A stretch of 64,000 nucleotides of DNA from contig NC_066270.1 of assembly GCF_905404315.1 (NCBI RefSeq), positions 10,682,001 through 10,746,000 of the forward strand. Reading direction: 5' to 3'. Below the pieces are notes generated by a model, which did no database searches, was not told the origin of the DNA, and saw nothing but the letters and a program-made list of their open reading frames with translations. Each line of letters starts with the position of its first letter. Within the stretch, counting starts at the first letter, position 1. The DNA is from Leptidea sinapis. Lineage: Eukaryota > Arthropoda > Insecta > Lepidoptera > Pieridae. The position numbers were made by a program, and so were the translations under genes. Below, in pieces: positions 23,801-33,970 of this stretch.

Positions 23801-24462
23801 AGTTAATATCGGAACATACCCTAAATTTCAATTTTTACTTAGGCAGTCCCATCTCTTATTACGTAGTATTTACATTCTCTTTGATGCATGTATACAAAAT
23901 TTCATAACATTAAGACCTATGTTTCAAAAGATAAAAGTCACTACCACGACACAAAAGTCACGACAGTCACGCCACCTATCTAGAATTAACATAATTATAT
24001 TCGTCGGAGTGGTCATGTCCTCTTTTATGTGAGCAACTTGTCATTTTAATAAGGTTATCTTGACAGTTCTTCAGTTTTATGTGGTTACATACATACACAC
24101 ATTCTCTTTTATATATATAATAAAGATTGAACTACTCTTAAAAATCATTCTGAGTACTGTTCTATCTATCTATATAATAATTCTTTGTTAAAAATATTTT
24201 ATATTTAGTAAATTCAGTTATTCAGTAAAGTACAATATTAATGCATTTTTTAAATTACAGTGATGAACTTGTGGACTGGAGTGTGGAGTTTATAAAGTAT
24301 TCAATAGCATTTGGCCTAGATATTCTGACAAGACATCCTTGGATATGGCAGATTGGTGTTGTTGGATTTGGTTTGGTAGCAATTACAGCTCTTATAGCAC
24401 TTGTCAAAGCAAGAAAACCAAAACAGACCAAAAGTGTTAAAAAGGACAAGAAAAAGAAATAA
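17815..24462 (+). CDS. Thioredoxin-like ER transmembrane protein, two CxxC modules
   Basis: Six exons (17815-17959, 18129-18314, 20112-20250, 21971-22132, 22923-23048, 24261-24462) join in frame with GT-AG introns to 319 residues. A hydrophobic N-terminus (residues 4-22) fits a signal peptide. A first thioredoxin-like module carries CKEC at 53-56. A second carries ASCVECQRLH with cysteines 162 and 165, then TTLPAF, the usual cis-proline site. A single membrane helix spans about 280-301, and the tail ends KKDKKKK, which fits an ER retrieval signal. I infer a type I ER membrane protein of the PDI/TMX kind with a lumenal redox domain. Both active sites have Glu before the second Cys instead of the usual CGHC or CGPC. 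The start ATG is the first in frame with the signal peptide. I do not assign a symbol because the ortholog is not clear to me. Confidence 0.85.
18315..19639. other. Intron 2 of the thioredoxin-like gene, unassigned part
   Basis: The stretch is AT-rich with a few degraded repeat-like segments. A region at 18500-18900 has higher GC and reads as old decayed sequence without an open frame. I see no gene. Confidence 0.45.
19640..20095 (-). mobile_element. Antisense LINE 3' fragment next to a splice acceptor
   Basis: On the minus strand the region encodes NSDFHYYNTRNKGLLVT and then, after a shift, the same 3' end as 2758-3120 (GGACTGGGA-type block, GCGCCGCTTCTT). It ends about 16 bp before exon 3 of the thioredoxin-like gene (20112), so the polypyrimidine and branch region lies against or inside it. 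Confidence 0.7.
20270..20565. repeat. Dispersed repeat (CACGAACACTAACA block)
   Basis: The segment TTCACGAACACTAACA ... GCGAGTGTAAGACATAG ... CAGCAAGAGACTATCT recurs at 36130-36275 and 63070-63205. It is non-coding, and the class is unknown. Its copy at 36130 follows a SINE-like head, which suggests it is part of a SINE or LINE tail. Confidence 0.6.
20700..21840. mobile_element. DNA-transposon relic with degenerate terminal inverted repeats
   Basis: The left end GGGGGCGATCATTAATTACG resembles the complement of the right end GTAATCAATGAACTCC (21825-21840), and the similarity extends through TAAGGTRTT. The interior contains the SINE at 21278-21535 and shows no transposase. It lies in intron 3 of the thioredoxin-like gene. 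Confidence 0.5.
21278..21535 (+). mobile_element. tRNA-derived SINE (Bm1-like)
   Basis: An A box (TAGCCTAGTGGTTAGTGA) near 21291 and a B box (GGGTTCGAATCCCGG) near 21332 are intact. They are followed by a body with TGTTTCCGATCCATGGAC, TAGTACAGGCTATGCCTAG and TTTGGGGCAGG, and an A-rich tail at 21520-21531. This is the layout of lepidopteran tRNA SINEs. It looks close to full length. Confidence 0.85.
22575..22880 (+). repeat. Dispersed lepidopteran repeat, copy 1
   Basis: It shares GGTAATTGATACRCCCTGCC, CAGTCTCATTTGCCCA-like and GTGGTACCCATAATCTAGCC blocks with 24935-25260. The open frame at 22658-22843 is within it and is not conserved in the second copy. It lies in intron 4 of the thioredoxin-like gene. 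Confidence 0.7.
23367..23821. mobile_element. Harbinger-like MITE with TAA target duplication
   Basis: The ends are GGGTATGTTCCGATAT at 23367 and the complement of the same sequence ending at 23821, with a further shared ACTGCGT. The flanks are TAA at 23364-23366 and 23822-23824. A 3-bp TWA duplication and GG-starting termini fit PIF/Harbinger. The 455-bp body is non-coding. It lies in intron 5 of the thioredoxin-like gene. Confidence 0.8.
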
Positions 24463-24696
24463 TTATAACTTAAAAAGACTTGGTAATGAATTATGCATTT
24501 ATAATTTAAGTGAAGGTGTCCTAAGTGTTTAAACTTTTTTTTTTATTCAAATAGTAGGTAGGGGTGTAAAATGTTTGGCCAAGCTTCAAAGGAGCGTTGT
24601 TATAATAAAAATAAAATATTTTTGCAATTCCGTCCAATGCTCAATTTAAGGTGAATGTTTTAGCAGTGTTAATCGGTATATTTTATATTTTTTATA

Positions 24697-24702
24697 AATA
24701 AA
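24697..24702 (+). terminator. Polyadenylation signal of the thioredoxin-like gene
   Basis: AATAAA lies 235 bp after the stop codon at 24462 and is the first canonical signal downstream. It predicts a short 3' UTR. Confidence 0.55.
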
Positions 24703-24934
24703 ACTTACTGAAGTTGAAGTGTTTTTGTTTTGAACTCTTTTTTTCTAGACTCTTCATAAATTAATTAATAACCTCACAGTCAAAGTAAAGATATTTTGAA
24801 ACTGGGGGAGGCCTATGTCGAAAGACAACACCAATAAAGAATAATAAGTAGTATATAAGTTTAAATGCATGGTCAGTGAATAAAGGCGTTTATTACTATT
24901 ATTATTATTATAGTGAAGGAGACAGGCAAGATGT

Positions 24935-25260
24935 TCCTTTTTTTATGACATTAAGGGACGAGACGAGCAGGACGTTCAGCTGATGGTAATTGATACGCCC
25001 TGCCCATTACAATGTAGTGCCGCTCAGTATGATAAAAAACCTAAAATTTCTAAAAGGCACTACAACTGCGCTCGTCACCTTGAGACATAAGATTAACATG
25101 TTCAGTCTCATTTGCCCAATAATTTCACTAGCTACGGCGCCATTTAGACCGCAACACAGTAATGGTTATACATTACTGCTTCACGGCAGAAATAGGCGCC
25201 GTTGTGGTACCCATAATCTAGCCGGCATCCGTTGCAAAGAAGCCTCCCACTGGTTTTCAT
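24935..25260 (+). repeat. Dispersed lepidopteran repeat, copy 2
   Basis: This is the second copy of the repeat at 22575-22880, again starting after ATTAAGGGACGAGAC and ending GCCTCCCACTGG. It lies just downstream of the thioredoxin-like gene. Confidence 0.7.
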
Positions 25261-25261
25261 T

Positions 25262-26089
25262 GTGAGATACCTACCTAAATATTTTTCCCCTTATTCATAA
25301 TGGTCCGATAACTTTAAACATCCGCTTAGGAGTGTTTTTTCTTATTCTGACTAGGTCAATAGAAGAAGACAGAGTGATAATTAGCAATGCTTTAAGTTAG
25401 CAGACTATTATGAATAAGGGGGTTTGTATATTTTGTATTTAATCATTAGGTACTAATATTATAAAATACGAATATGACTTTGTCCGTTTGTAACGATTCC
25501 ACTTCTCAGAAAAGGCGAAAGCGTACATTTAATCGCGATATTCTGCCGATATTACTAATACCATCTTTGTGCTCCAGAAGAGAACTACTAACGCTATTTA
25601 TAACCTAAGACCTAAAGAATCGTTCAAAGCAAATTAAAAAAAAAAAACATTTTAACTATCGCCTCTATATATTCATGATAATGATGTAGGTACATTATCA
25701 CATAAGTGAATTTGCAAGAAACTGTCATAATCATAATGTTAATACCAGGAACAGACAAACTTATAATGCATACTACTCGGCTAAGTCGAGTTAGTAAATC
25801 TTTTGTGCTGCGATGTGTATGTTTTTACTACAAGATCCCAGAAAATGTTCAAAACAAAATAATGTATTACGAAATTCAAAAGCATTGTCGAAAAAAATTG
25901 TCTTGCAAATGCTACTATAAAATAAAAAAGGATTGTGTGGTTTTATGAAACCACGGTAAAAGTGAGAGTTTTTTTCACATTATAGACATTTAACTAAAAA
26001 TATTTGGAATAATAATTGATTAAGGGTATAAAAATCGCTTTATCAATCTTAATTTAATACTTGGAAAATTGGAATGATAATGGGAAATA
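25262..26089. other. Spacer with a LINE C-terminal scrap
   Basis: Frame 25706-25948 includes RVSKSFVLRCVCFYYKIPEN and later CYYKIK. This is the pattern found at the C-terminus of CR1/L2-like ORF2 proteins, so a LINE fragment covers about 25780-25960. The rest is unassigned. Confidence 0.5.
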
Positions 26090-26162
26090 ATAAGTCGCGC
26101 GCGCGAACGCTAGCGGACGGGTCGTGTGTCGATTATGAGCATAAAATAAGTGAACTAATAAT

Positions 26163-27359
26163 ATGTCGTCTCAAGTGGTGAAGTGTTCAAGTTGCAACAT
26201 CGTTATAAACGAAGTGTTAGCTTTTATAAGCAATAAAATAGATGTGATGGACGAACAGAGTATCAGTCGGATCTGTGTTACAAGTTTTTCGGAATCGGAT
26301 ATCGTGACTGCTAAAAACCTCCTTTTTGATTCTGTGCCGAGTGCTAAACGTAAGAAAACACGCAGGAGGGATGGCAAATCAGCACGGGATATTGATGATA
26401 TAATCAGTCTGCTTAAAGAAAGTGACTCGGAGGAATTACCAACTTTTGTTGCTCGGGACCTTCACAAGTTGCCTCCGATTCTTTTTGACCACGTAGATCC
26501 TACACAGTTACTTAAGGATTTACTGCTATTGAAGAAGGAAATAAACGATATCAAAAGCAACTATGTGACAAAGGAACATTTCGACATATTGAAATGCGAT
26601 ATAGATAATATAAAAAGTACACAGGCGGCTGAAAACACGGTTAATTATTATTACATAAATTACAAGCGAGGTGCTTGTTTACTCGATAATTATAATAATA
26701 TAGCGTGTGATAGTGGACCGATGGGATTATTGCAGGAAGACGTCGAACAGGTCACAATAAGCGACAGTAAAATTAAAAATATTGATAACGGCCGCGCGCC
26801 GCGTCAATCATCTGCGCGCACGCCGCCTCAACCGAACGAAGCGACCGGCGCGCATGCGCAACAGCTGACTTGCAATCGCCCGCCCGTACCGATAACGCCG
26901 CGACACACGGACGCCACGGATAGCGAATATTTATCTAGAGGGAAGGATAAATTGCTATCGGACGTGGTTAGGCAAGGCGAATGGAAGGTGGTGCAATATA
27001 ATAAAAGGAGAAATCGTTTTAAAGGAAATAGAGGCCATGCAAATGTGGCTGATAGCAAATTTAAGGCAGCAGATAATAATATACCGTTATACATTTATAA
27101 TGTGTCTAAAGAGGTGACTGTGTCTGATATTGAAAATTATGTTTCGAGTAGAACGGGGCTAAATGTGATGGTGGAGAAAAATATTATGAAGCTGGCTAAA
27201 GATTATGATGGATATAAAATATTTGTACCTAAACATAAACTAGATTTGTTTATGGAAAATGATTTTTGGCCCGAAGGCATAGCATATCGACGTTTCATAG
27301 ATTTTAGACACCGAAAAGTAATGGAAAAAAATGGTATTATTAATAATAAAAATACATAA
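26163..27359 (+). CDS. LINE ORF1 protein (398 residues, intact frame)
   Basis: The frame is open from ATG to TAA. The N-terminus has a CSSC pair (residues 8-11) and a basic KRKKTRRRDGK stretch near 62-72. A helical segment follows at about 110-150 (LLKDLLLLKKEINDIK), likely a coiled coil. A Pro/Ala/Arg-rich linker lies at 210-245, and a C-terminal region (IPLYIYNVSKEVTVSDIENY, about 310-330) reads like an RRM-type fold. Such ORF1 proteins bind the element RNA as chaperones; that role is from the family, not seen here. The stop overlaps the ORF2 ATG in TAATG. The sequence is unusually Asn/Lys/Asp-rich, matching the AT bias of the element. Confidence 0.75.
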   Translation: MSSQVVKCSSCNIVINEVLAFISNKIDVMDEQSISRICVTSFSESDIVTAKNLLFDSVPSAKRKKTRRRDGKSARDIDDIISLLKESDSEELPTFVARDLHKLPPILFDHVDPTQLLKDLLLLKKEINDIKSNYVTKEHFDILKCDIDNIKSTQAAENTVNYYYINYKRGACLLDNYNNIACDSGPMGLLQEDVEQVTISDSKIKNIDNGRAPRQSSARTPPQPNEATGAHAQQLTCNRPPVPITPRHTDATDSEYLSRGKDKLLSDVVRQGEWKVVQYNKRRNRFKGNRGHANVADSKFKAADNNIPLYIYNVSKEVTVSDIENYVSSRTGLNVMVEKNIMKLAKDYDGYKIFVPKHKLDLFMENDFWPEGIAYRRFIDFRHRKVMEKNGIINNKNT

Positions 27360-30174
27360 TGGCCTCAAGAAACAAATTCATAAGTTTTAATTGCAAAAAT
27401 ATTGTCAGATCGGTCGAGTGCGTAAGAGGATTATGTAAAGAAGCAGATGTAATTGCCCTTCAGGAGACATGGCTTCTACCACACGACTTGCAATATTTAG
27501 GTACTATAGACCGTGAATTCTCGTTTACTGGAAAATCGGCGGTGGATACGTCGGCGGGTATACTACGCGGAATACCATACGGCGGTGTAGCTATACTGTG
27601 GAAAAAGTCTACGTTCCCGTGTGTATCAGTAGTGACGTGTAATAGTGTACGACTTGCTGCAATAAAGATTCAAGTTCAAAGCAAATCGCTTTTAATATTT
27701 TCGGTGTACATGCCTACGTACTCCAGTGAGAATTTATTAGAGTTCACCCAGTGTTTGAGTGAAATCTGTGCAATTATCGAAGGTAACGATGTAGAATCCG
27801 TTTACGTGCTTGGTGACTTTAATGCCCACCCAGGTGAGTTATTCGCCAATGAACTTTCGAGCTTTTGTTGCGATCAGTCGTGGTCGTGAGTGGACATGGA
27901 TTTAGTCGATAGTGACACATTCACTTTTATCAGTGACGCTCATGGCTGTAGACGATGGCTGGACCATTGTCTCGTCACTAGTGCTGCGCGACAAACAATA
28001 CGCGGTGTGTCAGTGTTGAACGACACTTATTGGTCTGATCATTTACCTCTAATGATTGAAATTAACCTGGACTTAATTCAAGCGAAGGTTTCGCAGTCTC
28101 ATACAAAAAAATATTTGTATAATAAAATAATTTGGGGCCGCAGAAATGTTTCTGAAATTAACAGTTATTTTGACAAATGTAATAATGATTTAAACAACTT
28201 TCATTTTCCATTAGAATTTCATGAGTCTGCTGATAAGAGATGTAGTAATTTAAAATGTAAAATGGGTATAGATATGATGCATAATAAAATAATTAAGATC
28301 TTAACAGACGCCTCAATAAGCAGTAATTTTAAAAACGCTAAGAATAAATTTCAACATGTCACAGGCTGGAATGATTATGTCAGGGAGAGCTCGACACTGG
28401 TATAAGCTATGGTTGTCCTACAATAAACCCGATTGTGGTTACATTTATGAAAATATGAAAGAATCTCGTAAAATATTCAAGACTAAACTTAAGTGGTGCC
28501 AGAATAATGAGCAAAAAGTAAAAATGGATGCCATCGCTAAGCATCACTCTGGCAGAAATTTTAGCAAATTTTGGAAATGCACGAAAGAGTTAGATTCACG
28601 TTCAGGTGCTCCCGTCTGCGTCGCTAACAAATATGATACCGTAGAGATAGCAAATGCTTTCAGAACCCACTTTAGGATGGAATCCCCACTGTCATCATCA
28701 TCATCAGCTCAGCGGATGTTGAATGCTGAGGCCTCTATGGATGACAGTGTTACACACTTTACTGCCAAGGTTGTCGCTAGTGTGGTTAAAAATATGACTA
28801 AAGGTAAATCTCCGGGCCATGACGGTCTCAGCATTGAACATCTGCAATACGCAGGTCCTCATTTATATCGAGTATTGGCCATGTTTTTTACGATATGTGT
28901 GGGACATTCTTACTTACCAAAAGACCTAATGTATACCGTTGTTGTACCAATTGTGAAGAACAAAACTGGCGATGTAGCAAATATGTCTAACTATAGGCCT
29001 ATTTCATTAGCGACAGTCACTGCTAAGGTATTGGACGGTTTGCTTGACAAGCAGTTGAGCAGTGGTATAGAACTAAATGATGCCCAATTCGGTTTTAGAC
29101 CAGGCTTATCAACCGAAACTGCGATACTGTGTCTCAAGCAAACTGTCCAATATTACACGGCAAGAAAAACACCAGTCTACGCCTGCTATCTAGACCTATC
29201 GAAGGCGTTCGATTTGGTGTCGTACAATATCTTGTGGGAAAAATTACGTCGTGATACTAGTGTAACAGATGACATTATTTCGCTCCTAAAATTCTGGTAC
29301 GGTAATCAAGAAAACGTGGCTAAGTGGGTTAATGCCTATTCGGATGCCTTTGGTCTGGAGTGCGGGGTGAGACATGGGGGGATCAGCTCGCCTCGTATTT
29401 TTAATTTGTACATAAACTCCCTCATTGAGGAGCTCAGCCGTACCAGGACTGGGTGTCACGTGGCTGGTGTATGTGTCAACAACATCAGCTACGCAGATGA
29501 CATGGTTCTGCTGAGCCCCTCAATGAAGGGTTTAAGAAAGCTGCTGAGAATATGTGAACGTTATGCGGAGGCCCATGGTCTTCGATACAATACAAGTAAA
29601 AGCGAATTTATGATATTTAAGTCGGGTAATAAAATTTACGAACATAAAGAACCTCTATCGCTGTGTAACGCACCACTAAATATGGTAACGAAGTTTAAAT
29701 ATCTTGGCCACTGGGTCTCCGACAACCTAAGTGATATCCTAGACTTAGAGAGGGAACGTAGGGCGTTGGCTGTCCGCTGTAATATGCTGGCCCAAAGGTT
29801 TGCGCGTTGCAGTGAACAAGTAAAAATAACTCTGTTTAAGGCTTATTGCCAATCATTTTACACGTGCAGCCTTTGGACCGGCTATACGCAGAGGGCATAC
29901 AACGCGCTGCGAGTGCAATATAATGACGCGTTTAGGGTAGCGTTTAGGGTAGGGTATGGGGCTGCCTAGGTTTTGTAGTGCATCCGGCATGTTTGCGGAG
30001 GCGCGCGTTGATGATTTTTACGCGATCATTAGAAAAAGATGCGCATCATTCATGAACAGGCTCCAGGCTAGCCCCAACACTATCCTAAGCGCGTTGGCAT
30101 GCAGGTGGGACTCCCCACTGCTGAGTGATTGGATAGGTTTGCATGCGCCTCTAGCTAGGTGCAACTTATTGTGA
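27359..30174 (+). pseudogene. LINE ORF2: APE endonuclease and reverse transcriptase, broken
   Basis: Pieces of one protein run across 27359-28405 and, after a frameshift near 28385, 28356-29969, then after another near 29945, 29956-30174. The endonuclease shows LQETW (residues about 36-40), GDFNAH and SDHLPL. The reverse transcriptase shows CYLDLSKAFDLV, GVRHGGISSPRIF and the catalytic ISYADDMVLL. An in-frame TGA at 27887-27889 interrupts the endonuclease. The shift at 29945 coincides with a duplicated GCGTTTAGGGTA unit (29929-29952). The function would be target nicking and primed reverse transcription, but this copy cannot make the full protein. Confidence 0.85.
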
Positions 30175-30390
30175 AAATAACTAACCTTACTAACATAATT
30201 TTTAAGAAAAATTGTAACTAACATACAATTACTAACACTACCACTAACATTACTTAGTCTAAGAACTACTTAATAACTAATACTTATGGATGTATAGTGT
30301 CCGAAATAAATGATTATTATTATTATTATAATAAAAGTAGACTAACTCTCCAACTAATATTTTTATTGAACTCTATGTCTTAGCCTTTGT

Positions 30391-30524
30391 TAAAAATATT
30401 GATTGAAAAGGATTAAAAATGATGAAATTTGAATACTTTCAATTCTTTTTCATATATATATTATATAGACATATTGTTTACTGGGGGTGTCTGATTCCCA
30501 ATACTTTTCAATCAATATCTTTTA
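30391..30524. repeat. Short foldback between LINE and mariner
   Basis: AAAAATATTGATTGAAAAGG at 30392 and CTTTTCAATCAATATCTTTT ending near 30523 are inverted repeats around a 95-bp AT-rich spacer. It could be a tiny MITE. No target duplication was identified. Confidence 0.45.
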
Positions 30525-30573
30525 ATTAGGGAGAGTACGACATACATAATACTTAACAATTATTTAGATTATA

Positions 30574-31625
30574 CGAGGACTGCACTAAAAGTATCGGGAA
30601 TCGAAGTGGTTTAACACAAAAACAGTGTGTTGACCGGATGGTTTCTGTATTTGGTGATGAAGCCCATCCAAAACCACAATTTATCGCTGGTTTGCTGAAT
30701 TTCAACGTGGACGTGTCAAGATCAGTGATGATTGCCGTCAAGGTGGTCCAAATACTGCAGTCACCAAAGAAAACGTTGATGCTGTGCGTAAGCTAATTGA
30801 GGAAGATCGACATGTGACATACCGCAAAATTCAAGCAACTTTAGACATTGGCATGAGTCAAATACAAATAATCTTGCATGAACAATGAGGTGTAAAAAGT
30901 TGTTTTCCCGATGGATACCGCATTTGCTCTGTGAAGAGCAAAAAGCGGCTCGCGTTACTTGGTGCGTCAGAACTCTCGAAAGATTCCACGCAGGATACTC
31001 AAATGCTGTACACAACATCGTATCAGGCGACGAATCCTGGATAAACGCGTACGAACCCGAAACAAAAAACAAGAATTGTTCGCTCAGAGTGTTGCAAAAA
31101 AAAATGGTGGCCACGTTTGTCTCCAAAACCGGCTATGTTGCGACTATTCTTCTTGAAGGACAAATAACGGTTAATGCAGAATGGTATGCTAGCATTTGTT
31201 TGCCACAGGTCGTTTCTGAACTCCGTAAAGAGAACTGCAACCGCCGCATCATCCTCCATCACGACAATGCGAGTTCTCACACCGCGCACAAAACAAAAGT
31301 TTTTAGAGCACGAAAACATAGAATTATTAGATCATCCGCCGTACAGTCCCGACCTAAGCCCTAATGATTTCTATACTTTCCCTAAAATAAAGAATAAATT
31401 GCGTGGTCAGAGATTTTCATCACCTGAAGAAGCTGTGGACGCCTACAAAACGGCCATATTGGAGACTCCAACTTCCGAATGGAATGGTTGCTTCAATAAT
31501 TGGTTCCATCGTATGTAAAAATGTGTCAAATTTCTCGGAGAATACTTCGAAAAGCAGTAAATACATTTTTAAATAGTAATGTTGTGTCACTTCCTTGATT
31601 CCCGAAATTTTCAGTGCCGCCCTCG
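30574..31625 (+). mobile_element. Mariner (DD34D-type) element, inactive
   Basis: The TIRs begin CGAGGACTGCACTAAAAGT and, on the other side, CGAGGGCGGCACTGAAAAT, flanked by TA at 30572-30573 and 31626-31627. The transposase is broken. A conserved KKLFSRWIPHLL block precedes GDESWINAYEPET, then ILHHDNASSHTAH, and then in another frame PPYSPDLSPNDFY, which are the catalytic Asp positions of mariners. Total length of 1052 bp is short for the family, so internal deletion is likely. It lies 250 bp downstream of the large LINE. Confidence 0.85.
30620..31518 (+). pseudogene. Mariner transposase remnant
   Basis: Frames 30885-31364 and 31174-31518 together cover most of the catalytic domain, with the shift at about 31300. 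The N-terminal helix-turn-helix part (30620-30880) is present in decayed form, with QCVDRMVSVFGDEAHPKP as a clear block and a TGA near 30885 before the continuation. The C-terminal SEWNGCFNNWFHRM ending is intact. Confidence 0.8.
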
Positions 31626-31629
31626 TAGC

Positions 31630-32199
31630 GTGGAGCACTGGCACAAATGAGTAATAGTCTATAGGTACGCTACACGGTCAGCTGCTGCGAACTATAGGCT
31701 CCGCCCAACCGTCACGCGACATGCAACACAGACGAAAAAGTTTGAGACGATGTAATAAGATTCACTCTAATTACTTTCTTAATGATACCACAGATGGGGA
31801 ATGGAGCAACCGCCCTCAGGCTAATAACGAAATAATAATTTTTATTCTACGATATTAGGTACCATCATTCCAATCCAAATTTTTATAAAAACAAAAGAGC
31901 CCGCTGAGTTTGTTGCGCCCGTTCTTCTCAGGTCTAAGGCATACTTTTTTGAATAGGTGGTAGTTTTTGTCTTTAAATACCTATGTGATTTCATAATATT
32001 CATATCGCTTTCAAGGCTTAACAATGAATGTGTAATTTTTTTATCTAGTCACCTAGTGGTATCATTGAAAAAAATTGTGAGATTTCCACCTGTATATTGA
32101 CTCATCACGATATCTCTGGAAGCTTATGGCTTGGAGGCTTGAAATTTGGTAGGAATTTACCATTCGAGTACGACGGATTCTACGAAATTCCACCCGCAA
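31630..32199. other. Spacer with antisense LINE tail
   Basis: Bases 31898-31945 (GAGCCCGCTGAGTTTGTTGC, CGTTCTTCTCAGG) match a LINE 3' tail type common in Lepidoptera, in antisense. The rest is unassigned. Confidence 0.4.
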
Positions 32200-32204
32200 G
32201 TTTC

Positions 32205-33970
32205 TTTTTAACCGACTTCAAAAAGGAGGAGGTTATCAATTCGATCGGTATTTTTTTTTATGTATGTACACCGATTACTCTGAGATTTATGATCTGATTT
32301 ACGTAATTCTTATTCGCATAAAAATTTTACAAAGTTTGGCCCAGTAGTTTTCATTTTATGAACATTTATATTAAAATTTTCGTCTACCTGGATGACATAA
32401 TTGTTTTCTGTGTATGGCTTTTTTTGGAGTTTTCATTCAGGTTGACTATATTTTATAATAAACTGACAGTAAAACGTAAAAAATAAAAAAAACTAAGTTA
32501 AAAAAACCGACCTCAAAAACTGAAAAGTATAAAATAACTTCTAATTTAATTTAATACACCTGTTATGCAAACCTTTAATATTTATAAAATTCTATTATTT
32601 GTATGTGCTACATATTGATAATTTGAAGTCGGTGCCAAGCCTAATGTATTAAGATACCTACACTCGCCACGAGTGACTTTGAGCGGGATAGCTTCGTCTA
32701 GAACAAAACAACCCAAGTGGACAGACACGCAAGGCCAGACAACCTAAATAAATACAGTAGTTAAGCTATATAAATAATAGTATTTTATTAGTATTAAAGG
32801 TAAAGGTTTGCATAAGAGGTGTATTAAATTAAATTATTAGTTATTTGATACTTTTCAGTTGTTGAAGTCTGTTTTTTGTAAACGTAGTTTTTTTTTTATT
32901 ATTATAAACAGAACAACGTCCGTCGGGTCAGCTAGTATAAAAGAAAGCAATAATCCTAGTCAATGGTTCATCGTTATTTTTAAAGGGCGTAGGTAAATCA
33001 GTGCCTTCCAGATATATCACCCTATTTAAGGATAAAGGATAGTATAGTTAATAATAAAATACATTTATGTTAAATATATTTTATTTTACTAAATATAGGT
33101 GCAAAGTATAAAATTGAACACACTGTAATTCATTGAATTATACATAGGTACTTAAAGCAACAGTATTTTTTCCATAGAATAATAACGCTCAGAACGATAG
33201 TTTCATTCATAGTTCTTGTCAATATAGATATAGAAGTAACATTATAATTAATGTGTGTGTGAGCGTCACGTACTTACATTCGCCAACACGCACACAGACA
33301 GCCAAATCATGCAATTGCAAGTGAATAGATCTCCCTAAATCAGTAAAGTGTAAGAAATACTAGATTATATGTAATAAGAAAGAAGAAATAAAATATAAAT
33401 TAAGAATTTAATAAAAACATCACGTATTTAATTGTTGTTGCAACAATTCTTGAAGTGTAAATAAATAAGTTCTTTAGAATCGTTGTTTTTTGAAATTCGA
33501 TGAAACGAAAAAGGCGCCGTTCCCAGCTATATCCGAGGATTTATAGGATGCAGAGAACGAATTTGGGATTATTTTTGGAATCCAAGATGACCGCCGTGCA
33601 AAATTAGGATTTCAACAATATTGATATCGAATCTTGGATTTCAAAAATGATCCCAAATTCATTCTCTGCAGAACCTCGGATTTGATACCAATATTGATGC
33701 AATCATAAATTTCCGCGGCGGCCATCTTGGATTTAAAAATGATCCCAAATTCGTTATCTGCACCCTCGAGAACCTCGGATACGATATCCATAATGTTGAA
33801 ATCATAACTTTGCGCGGCGGTCTTCTTGGATTTAAAAAAACAAAATGGCGCGTAACCGAAAATCGTGACGATTTGCTATAAAATTTCTCTCATACTTCGA
33901 TAAAAAAGTTTCACTTCAAAAACATACCGACATATTGAGAACCTCCTCCTTTTTTGAAATCGGTTAAAAA
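32205..33970. repeat. AACCGACTTC-bounded repeat region
   Basis: The left border is TTTTTAACCGACTTCAAAAA with GGAGGAGG, and the right border is CCTCCTCCTTTTTTGAAATC plus GGTTAAAAA, inverted to each other. Inside lies a reversed RTE start (AACGTCCGTCGGGTCAGCTA, about 32912-32932). A block of repeated CCAAGATGACCGCC / GCGGCGGCCATCTTGGATTT units lies at 33510-33850, with one unit inverted relative to the others. No protein is encoded. Confidence 0.55.

Larger units (their letters stand above)
26090..30325 (+). mobile_element. Nearly full-length two-ORF non-LTR retrotransposon
   Basis: The element has a short GC-rich 5' leader (GTCGCGCGCGCGAACGC, 26096), ORF1 (26163-27359), ORF2 (27359-30174) and a 3' UTR ending in AAATAAATG plus an (ATT)n tail near 30310-30330. 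ORF2 has an APE-type endonuclease and a reverse transcriptase, which fits the CR1/L2/Daphne-like range; the exact clade is unsure. One in-frame stop and two frameshifts make it inactive, but its length suggests a young copy. Confidence 0.85.

Noticed and set aside
26163..27359. Host gene encoding a 398-residue nuclear protein
   Set aside because: It lies head-to-tail with a reverse transcriptase ORF via TAATG and shares the element boundaries, so it is LINE ORF1.
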